Made by a program: the position numbers and the translations under genes
The notes under the pieces: model-generated
Seen by the model: only the letters and a program-made list of their open reading frames with translations
Databases searched by the model: none
What the model was told of the DNA's origin: nothing
Origin: Cheiracanthium punctorium
Taxonomy: Eukaryota; Arthropoda; Arachnida; Araneae; Cheiracanthiidae
Reading direction: 5' to 3'
Assembly (NCBI GenBank): GCA_038373885.1
Contig: JAWZYV010019608.1
Location: 310,001-374,000, forward strand
DNA: 64,000 nt
In this document: in pieces, positions 57,741 to 64,000 of the stretch
Layout: every line of letters starts with the position of its first letter
How positions within the stretch are numbered: the stretch's first letter is position 1

Positions 57741-58129
57741 CAACCCTTTTATACTTCATAGGAGTAGCTTCGATTATCGCACTGCTTTTCGATCGGAAAA
57801 CTGACCGTTCAGTTTTTGCACGCTCAAAGAACTTTTCAGAACTGCGATCTAAATAACCTTCGGAAGGTGCCGAAAACCGTCACTAACTCTCGCAGTTTGC
57901 ATAGTTATCAGAAGTCTGTTTCTAAATAAGCCGCCGTAGACAAGATTAGATAAACGGTCTTAAAAAACGGCATATTTTTGTTTCCGTGTGAGGGCCGATC
58001 CTTATCGAAAGTGAAGCTCCATGCCAGACTTGATAAGTCTGACAGTTGCAGTGGCGTAGTGACAGAAAATGAACCCGATAGTATAGTTAACCAGCGCTCG
58101 TGTGGATTGATCTTAACTTGGTTAGGCTT

Positions 58130-58245
58130 TGACCCTTTCCCAATGCTGAAAAAAGGGGGCAACCGTTGCCATCGCTCGATTTAACTACCGCCATCTTTAC
58201 CGCCGCCATTGGGAAACGGTTGCGCTTCAAAGGGTTTGTTTGCCA
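58130..58245. mobile_element. Truncated relative of the TTAA palindrome MITE
   Basis: CCCTTTCCCAATGCTGAAAA...CCGTTGCCATCGCTCGA...TTAACTACC repeats the left arm of the 58.5-kb element and ends GCGCTTCAAAGGG. Confidence 0.55.
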
Positions 58246-58299
58246 GGAGAGGACAGCTCGCGTCACTGAATGTGTCGCTTAGAGCTACATATACGTCCT

Positions 58300-58527
58300 T
58301 CCCGGAATTTCCCGCCACAATTTGGAACCTCATCAGAAGGTGGGGGGACTTCTGAATATTGGCACCCCTCGGAAACTGCTAGCGACCGCTTAGAGGACTT
58401 TCTGAACCCCGGATTTAGCGTGCACGTACACCGAATGTACACGGTGGTCTTTAGTGGTACGCCGGTATCGAACCCACAACCTTCCGGTTACGAGTCCAAC
58501 GCCTTAACCACTGGGCTACCACGGCCC
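58300..58527 (-). mobile_element. tRNA-derived SINE (second family)
   Basis: On the minus strand from 58527: GGGCCGTGGTAGCCCAGTGG (A-box), TTGGACTCGTAACCGGAAGG (anticodon-arm-like), TGTGGGTTCGATACC (B-box). The body runs towards lower coordinates. The anticodon stem pairs poorly, so I call it a SINE head rather than a functional tRNA. Confidence 0.7.
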
Positions 58528-58544
58528 GAAATTCAAAGGGTTAA

Positions 58545-59093
58545 CCCTTTGAGGCGCAACCCTTTCCCAATGCTGAAAATAGGGCAGCCGTTGCCATCGC
58601 TCGACTTAACTACCAGCAAGATGGCGGCCGATCGAAACGTTCATCGCGTACCACAGATCTAGAAACCCTTTTTCGACGACAGCTGGCTGTGCCGCACAGC
58701 CAGCAGACGCTTTTTTGACGCAGCTGGCTGTGCCGCACAGTCAGCTGCATCAAAAAAGGGTCTCTAGATCTGTGGCACGCGATGAACGTTTCGATCTTCC
58801 GCCATCTTGCTGATAGTTAAGTCGACCGATGGCAACGGCTGCCCTTTTTCAAGAATTGGGCAATCTATCCAGCTGTTCTCGCATTTTTCCATTTTCCAAC
58901 AGATGTCAGTGCTGTTAAAAGGAATCGTGACCATTTTTTTACGGGAAATGACGTGCTAAAAAGTAAAGGATTCTCGTGGAGCCATGTCACCCGCAACTAT
59001 TTTTATAGAAATTAAAGCTATTTTTCGTGTCTGGCAACAGCCAAAACGTCAGAGTTTGGTGTTCCCAGAGCAGGAACACTGCGCGTTAAAGGG
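58545..59093. mobile_element. piggyBac-like MITE with long palindrome, 549 bp
   Basis: TTAA at 58541-58544 and 59094-59097. Ends CCCTTTGAGGCGCA and, reversed, CCCTTTAACGCGCA. Within it 58561-58866 is a palindrome with arms of about 145 bp: CAGCCGTTGCCATCG, CAGCAAGATGGCGG and GAAACGTTCATCGCGT occur inverted on each side of a centre made of repeated CAGCTGGCTGTGCCGCACAG. Confidence 0.82.
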
Positions 59094-59446
59094 TTAACAA
59101 GTGTTCGTGACTGACCTTAACTTTGGGAGGCTTTAAACATTGCCTGATTATCTATCACATAAGGCCTATTAATCTATTGTTCTTGTTCCCATGATTTTTA
59201 GGGGAACCCCGACTAATTAAAATGTAGTTTGATAGAGAATTCATCTTCGAAATGATTGTACCTATAATATTGGTCATTAAATAAATAAGAACATTGATGT
59301 CAATCATCAGAAAGAAAGACAAACCACGCTGAACGCCAACGCAACAATTATAAAACACTTTCCAGCAGAACTGATAATTAATAATACAATTATTAATTGT
59401 ATAATGCAGTATCACTTTAGAAAAAAAATCCTGATACTTTTAATTA

Positions 59447-59619
59447 CAGTCATCTCCGGATATAGTGAACCCGGCTGGCTATAGTGAACGCAAACCATTA
59501 GTCCCGATTCACATACTGTATATCTGTTTACCATGGGGACACTTCGGTTTTAGTGAACTTCGGATATAGTGTACGGAATTGGATGGCTCCAAGACGTTCA
59601 CTATAACAGGAGTTGACTG
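59447..59619. mobile_element. Tigger-like MITE, 173 bp
   Basis: TA flanks (59445-59446, 59620-59621). Ends CAGTCATCTCCGGATATAG and, reversed, CAGTCAACTCCTGTTATAG. GTGAAC motifs lie on both arms. Confidence 0.85.
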
Positions 59620-59689
59620 TATGTTTTTGGATAAAATTGCAGAAATATCTGATGCTATCAACTAGCATAATCCATATTGTTGTATTGCA

Positions 59690-59925
59690 TTATGGCAAAG
59701 CTACGCAAGGGCTATCTGCCAAGGATAAGGTGGTGTCTTGGCCGGAGGACTTTATAAGGGGTTCTAATGCGTATTCACCTTACATCTGGAGAAAACCGAC
59801 CCAAACTCCAGACCGTCAGATCGGCAGCCGCGCGACAGGCCGGTACCCTGGACCTCCACACTTCAGCCCTCTACCATTTTGGGCGTCTAATCCGCTCGTC
59901 CGTGGTGAGGGCCATAATCCAAAGA
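59690..59925 (-). mobile_element. SINE family A copy
   Basis: In reverse orientation: the body TTACATCTGGAGAAAACCGAC, CAGATCGGCAGCCGCGCGAC, and the head CACTTCAGCCCTCTACCATTTT. The right end is the degenerate tRNA-like head near 59890-59925. Confidence 0.75.
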
Positions 59926-60759
59926 CCCGAAGACGAAAATTTGGGGTGTTGATGATGGAGTTTATCTTTTTCTCGCCAAAGTAGACTTTGACGACATTAA
60001 TCAGAAGTTTGCTATGACTAAAGCTTTATTAACAAGAAGTTAGTCTTGACTCATGATTGATGATAATGGAAGCATGGATGTTGCCAGAAAACAGCCTAGG
60101 AGCCAGGACCACCCCTGAAATTTTAATTTTTGTTTATAAAATAAGTGAAGCCTTTTAATGTGAAATTTTACCTTTTCCATTTTGTGGTCCTCTTTAAATT
60201 TTTCTTTCTTTCTTTTCTTTACCCCCCCCCCCTTTTCTTTTTTTGTCTGTGCATCTGAGAATGTATATGAACCATCAATGACATTACTTAGATTTCTATT
60301 ACTTATTTACAAAACAGGGGAAATGCCATAAGATGTTATCCTACCAAATACAACATCTCTTGCGTCAGTGGCTGATCCAGAGAAGGGAAAAATAACCTGC
60401 CAGTCACTGTTCGACGATGTGGAACTCTAAAAACACGCACGCACACAAAATAATAACAACAATAATAATTATTAGAGCATGAAATGTTTAAATAAATTAT
60501 ATTACTTTTTAAATTAATGATTTTAATTTTACAACTTATTGAAAAAAATTTTTTTTTAAACGAATAATATAAACGATTAATAATATAAGAATTCAGAATT
60601 AGGTTCTGGATGCCAAAGGACCTCCTAAAGATTTTATCCCCGGGGCTCTAGGCCCTATTTCGCTCTGTGCGATTGGAGTTCTAGCATTTCAGTATTTTCG
60701 GGTATTCCAAGCCTCAGATAAATGATAGAAGTGCTACCATACGAGCGAAGTGTTCAACG

Positions 60760-60913
60760 CAGAGACGTAGACATGGGAGGGGGGCCGTTTCCCCCCTCCC
60801 CCACCGAGCTTTCGGATTTTTGTTAATTGGCTGTCAATAAATCCAAACGTTTTTGTGGGAAATTCTACATTTTTCACCCGAATTTTTTTCTTCTTTTCCT
60901 CGCTATGTTCCTG
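60760..60913. mobile_element. hAT MITE, 154 bp
   Basis: Ends CAGAGACGTAGAC and, reversed, CAGGAACATAGCG. 8-bp flanks GTTCAACG (60752-60759) and GTCCAACG (60914-60921) match at 7 of 8. GC-rich start with GGAGGGGGGCC. Confidence 0.75.
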
Positions 60914-60950
60914 GTCCAACGCACAGTAAACTGCTGAGCAATATATCGAA

Positions 60951-61114
60951 ATATTTATTAGTCGTTAGTAGGCAAGTTGGAGTGTATAGGCTGATTAATT
61001 TTATTTTTCGCATAGTTGGTGAAAAATAAAATTAATCAGCCTATACACTCCAACTTGCCTAATAACTTGAAAGGTTGATGGAATCACTTTCTAAAAATGT
61101 ATATTTATTAGTCG
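60951..61114. repeat. 46-bp-arm hairpin inside a 14-bp direct repeat
   Basis: Arms at 60964-61009 and 61021-61066 are inverted copies with one mismatch, around an 11-nt loop. Direct repeats ATATTTATTAGTCG lie at 60951-60964 and 61101-61114. No other structure or ORF. Confidence 0.9.
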
Positions 61115-62205
61115 ATTTCTTTTCTGTCACTCTGCTGAACTGCGTGGCAGTCGAATGGTTAACAACTTTAGACTTCGGCAAATATAGCGAAGTTTTTTGA
61201 GCATGAAAACCCACATAAGCGGCTCTAAATTGAAGGCTTTCTCCAACTGAGAGACTATGGAAACAAACCAAATCTTATATGACCTAAACAAGAAGGTTTT
61301 CCTTTTGATTGGTAATTTTTCATTGCTTTCGTTATGTTTAGTAACTTGCTTGTTTCACAGGAGTTTCTGCAAATGATCAACACTTTTCCGCGCTTGCATT
61401 TAGTCGAGTTCCATATCATCACACTTTTTACAGATTATATTAGAGTTCTATATCATCACACTTTTTAAAGTTACTTTTTTTAGACAGCGCCTAAACTTGA
61501 CAATAATTGCAATTGATAGGACTCTTTCTATATTTTATTAAAAAAGAAAGAAAAAATGGCAAAGATTGTTGCGTGTATCAATTATGTCATCGATGAAACA
61601 TATTTTCTAAAGTTTGAAATAGTTAAAATTTTAAATGTAGAAATTAATTTAACACAGGTTTCTTTAAAAAAAAAAAGAAAAAAGAAAGAAAAAAAAGAGA
61701 GATTTTAAAAAGCGAAACACAAAATAAATTTTTTGTACAGATTTTACTTATAATTTTTGCACAAATTGATTAATACAGAAATCTTCACAATTTTTTTCCA
61801 TGTTCTTTTTGTTTTTAATGGGTATAAAAGGATATATTTAATTTTTATCTTTAGAGCAAGCAAAAATCTTTGCATTGCAATTTTTCTTTTTCTTTTTCAT
61901 GATGTCGGCAGATGGAGCCACAAAATATTTATTAGAAGGAGCAAGACGAGAATAAAATTACACTGCAAAAAGAGCAATGAATAACGAGTGAAATTAAAAA
62001 CGTCGCTGTAGAACTGCACAAAACAAATACACGGAGATCACTGTACACTCATTAACACATTAAAAATAATAGCAATCAAATATCTTTTTCTAAATCATTA
62101 CCATAAGCTCAAAATCATTACCATAAGCTATGAAATTTTCGAAAGATTTTTTTTTTCTCGATTAATTGGTTTTTAATTCCGTTAAAATTTACGAAGCAAA
62201 CCAGT
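61115..62205. other. Intergenic, nothing recognised
   Basis: AT-rich with A/G runs near 61665-61700. No gene or bounded element found. Confidence 0.4.
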
Positions 62206-62213
62206 ATTTGGGC

Positions 62214-62416
62214 CATGGGCGCCCATAAGTGGGGGGGGAAGGCAGGGCACTTCCCCCCCCCCTGGAGTTTAGCAGATTGCGTTATGATGTAAGCAAACAT
62301 GCATTACAAAGCGAAATCGGAACTCAAATTGTTACAAGTGTGAAATTTGCCCCCTCTAGAAATTTTTTTTAAAGTTTGCCCCCCCCCCCTTGAAAAAATT
62401 TCTATGGGTGCCCATG
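62214..62416. mobile_element. hAT MITE, 203 bp
   Basis: Perfect 8-bp duplication ATTTGGGC (62206-62213, 62417-62424). Ends CATGGGCGCCCATAAG and, reversed, CATGGGCACCCATAGA. Two GGGGGG/CCCCCC tracts in the interior. Confidence 0.9.
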
Positions 62417-62501
62417 ATTTGGGCGTTTTCCAAGTCTCTCTTGCTGATCCATTTGGAAAGCTCAAATGCTGTACATGTATTGACTAAAATTATGAAAAAA
62501 A

Positions 62502-62530
62502 TTCATTCATTCATTCATTCATTCATTCAT
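62502..62530. repeat. (ATTC)n microsatellite
   Basis: About seven tandem ATTC units. Confidence 0.9.
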
Positions 62531-62849
62531 CGATTGCAACGAAATTCATACGTGTTAGTGATACGAAAGGAGAGAGGGTTCCCCCACAAGAGGCATTAAA
62601 ACTGCTTTGTTGAAGCACTATACTGAAATTTTTGTCAATTCCTATAGCTTTTAATATACATAGGCGCCTTCAAATATGAGTTTAATTCACAAGAATGCCC
62701 AGGTAAAAAAAAAAAAAAAAAAAAAAAAAACTGGGGTTAAACAGGGCCATAATCAGGGGGAAAAATTCGGAGGAGGTCCAACCGGTGAAAAAGACAGAAT
62801 TTTTCACGCAAATACTTCATTATTATTATTTGTTTGTTTGTTCTGCTTC

Positions 62850-63065
62850 GTGGCAGGCTTGCCCTAAGGGTATCTGCCTGGGGAGGGGGGGGGTCGTGTC
62901 TTGGTCGTAGGACCTTTTAAGGGGGTTCTAAAGTGTATTCACGTTACATCTGGAGAAAACCGACCAAAACTCCCGACCATTAGAATGATAGGCCCCGACG
63001 TAGAGCCTTCACACTTCAGCCCTCTACTACGTTCAGTTCCTTAACCACTTAAAAATGGTGGGGCC
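62850..63065 (-). mobile_element. SINE family A copy
   Basis: Reverse orientation, with TTACATCTGGAGAAAACCGAC, CTTCACACTTCAGCCCTCTA and head remnants at the right (CCTTAACCACTTAAAAATGG). A G run interrupts the left part. Confidence 0.72.
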
Positions 63066-63160
63066 ATTATTATTATTTTGTTTAACAAAAATCGAAATTT
63101 CGGAAGGGGTCTGGATCCTCTGGACTCCGCCCCTCCCCTTAAATACGTCTTTCGAGTTAA

Positions 63161-63422
63161 CCCTTTGACGGATAACTCTTTTCACCCCAAAAGAATATCT
63201 GAGTATAGTAACCAACTCTAAAAAAAGTACAGCCGTTGGCTTTGGCTCAGTAGCACGCGATGGGCCCTTTTTTGACACAGCCGAACCGCGATGGGCGATT
63301 CGATCGACCACCCTGTTGCTGGTAGTTACCTCGAGAGATGGCAACGGGTGTCCTTTTTCGGATTTGGGCGCTCTATAAAGTTGTTCTATATAGATGTGAA
63401 AACGCTTGCGCGCTTCAAAGGG
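63161..63422. mobile_element. piggyBac-like MITE, 262 bp, same family as 58.5 kb
   Basis: TTAA at 63157-63160 and 63423-63426. Ends CCCTTTGACGGATA and, reversed, CCCTTTGAAGCGCG. Interior GATGGCAACGG.TG and GTAGTTACCTCGA match the longer relative. Confidence 0.8.
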
Positions 63423-63424
63423 TT

Positions 63425-63650
63425 AACGGGCCTCACTATGGCACAGTGGTTGTGTCACTGAAAATGGTAGAGGGCCGAAGTGTGAAGGTCCCGGTTCGGG
63501 TCCCATCGAGCGGCTGTCGGTCTAAAGGGTCGGGAGTTTTGGTAGGTTTTCTCCAGATGTAACGTGAATACGCGCTGGAACCCATCAGAAACTCCTCCTA
63601 CCGAGGCACCCCCCCCCCTTTTCCTTGGCAGATCGCCCTGGCGTAGCGTT
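63425..63650 (+). mobile_element. SINE family A, clearest copy
   Basis: Head: CTATGGCACAGTGGTTGTG (A-box region), AATGGTAGAGGGCCGAAGTG, then a B-box-like GGTTCGGGTCC (63493-63503). The body follows: GTTTTCTCCAGATGTAACGT, GAATACGCGCTGGAACCC and a C run. Begins right after the TTAA of the preceding MITE. Confidence 0.78.
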
Positions 63651-63689
63651 GCCATAATCACACAAACAAACAAAGAATTAACGCAAGGA

Positions 63690-63780
63690 AAATTAACATT
63701 GAGCCTATAGCCCAAAAAATTTGGACCAGAAATAAACGACCTTTGCGAGAGGTGGTCTTTCAGAGAGGTTTCACTGCATA
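63690..63780. mobile_element. Right end of a Tigger-like element
   Basis: GAGAGGTGGTCTTTCAGAG followed by GAGGTTTCACTGCATA resembles the right ends of the Tigger elements at 15.3 and 25.4 kb. No left partner was found. Confidence 0.45.
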
Positions 63781-63968
63781 TGTAAACGTCAAAGATTATG
63801 GAAAGGGGGGGGGGTTGACAGTTGAAATAAATGCTCCGTTAAGTATTTAGCGGAATCATGCCCCGTTCCCATCCTCTGTGGAATAAGCGGGTCGCCAGAG
63901 CATAATTTGTTTCTTTTTACTTTGCGGCCATACTTCACGATCTGTGAGCATCCAGAGACCCGCGGGAA

Positions 63969-63985
63969 ATGTCCGAAACTCGAAG
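63969..63985 (+). CDS. Possible first coding exon of a gene leaving the window
   Basis: ATGTCCGAAACTCGAAG is followed directly by the consensus donor GTGAGT. The preceding 130 bp are less AT-rich and lack obvious repeats. The ATG context (GGGAAATGT) is acceptable. Only MSETR plus a split codon is visible, so the assignment rests on position and splice signal alone. Confidence 0.22.
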
Positions 63986-64000
63986 GTGAGTCATCTCCAT

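Larger units (their letters stand above)
59098..60751. other. Intergenic, Tigger MITE and SINE
   Basis: Apart from the MITE (59447-59619) and SINE (59690-59925), it contains a C run near 60221 and AT-rich text. No gene seen. Confidence 0.45.

Noticed and set aside
58455..58527. A tRNA-Thr(CGT)-like gene on the minus strand
   Set aside because: A and B boxes are good but the anticodon stem pairs badly and the acceptor stem is not formed. It continues into a SINE body.
1..64000. CRISPR arrays, bacterial operons, prophage or endosymbiont insertions
   Set aside because: No spaced identical direct repeats of the CRISPR kind and no long prokaryote-like ORFs. All coding signal is exon-intron or transposon derived.

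Overview
This is an AT-rich, intron-rich animal nuclear segment with no bacterial operons, viral genes or CRISPR arrays. The two recognisable genes have arthropod-like protein sequences. The density and type of mobile elements (hAT, Tigger/Tc1, piggyBac and Harbinger MITEs, tRNA-derived SINEs, Helitron-like tandem-repeat elements) also fit an arthropod, possibly an arachnid. I cannot fix the species from sequence alone.

Gene 1 (about 1.1-28.2 kb, + strand) is the 3' part of a PUM3 (Pumilio homologue 3, PUF-A/Puf6 family) gene. Eleven exons encode 450 residues through the natural stop codon; the 5' exons lie upstream of the window. All splice phases agree and the reading frame stays open. Gene 2 (51,137 down to 40,598, - strand) is a complete four-exon sorting nexin 3 (SNX3/SNX12) gene of 168 residues, essentially one PX domain. 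The two genes are convergent, with about 12 kb between their stop codons. They act in unrelated processes (nucleolar ribosome biogenesis and endosomal retromer sorting), so no functional cluster is implied.

Almost everything else is mobile-element debris. Many elements can be delimited to the base by terminal inverted repeats and target-site duplications (TSDs): hAT-type elements with 8-bp duplications (21.7, 30.2, 40.9, 47.0, 55.3, 60.8 and 62.2 kb), a Harbinger-type element with a TTA duplication (13.0 kb), Tc1/Tigger elements with TA duplications (7.6, 15.3, 23.2, 25.4, 28.5, 30.8 and 59.4 kb) and piggyBac-like TTAA elements (8.1, 22.7, 35.1, 58.5 and 63.2 kb). There is also a decayed non-LTR retrotransposon (33.5-34.6 kb), a Tc1 transposase pseudogene (28.5-29.8 kb), and a SINE family with at least six copies.

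The most notable structures lie outside the two genes. One is a composite tandem-repeat element present at two loci in opposite orientation (37-38 kb and 53.9-56.6 kb), ending in a small hairpin. Another is a 1.45-kb element at 54.96-56.41 kb with a foldback of roughly 300-bp arms and GTGACGTC-rich ends; the paralogous 37-kb locus is the empty site that delimits it. A third is a near-perfect 46-bp-arm hairpin at 61.0 kb inside a 14-bp direct repeat. I found no new multi-gene system. The novelty here is in transposon architecture.
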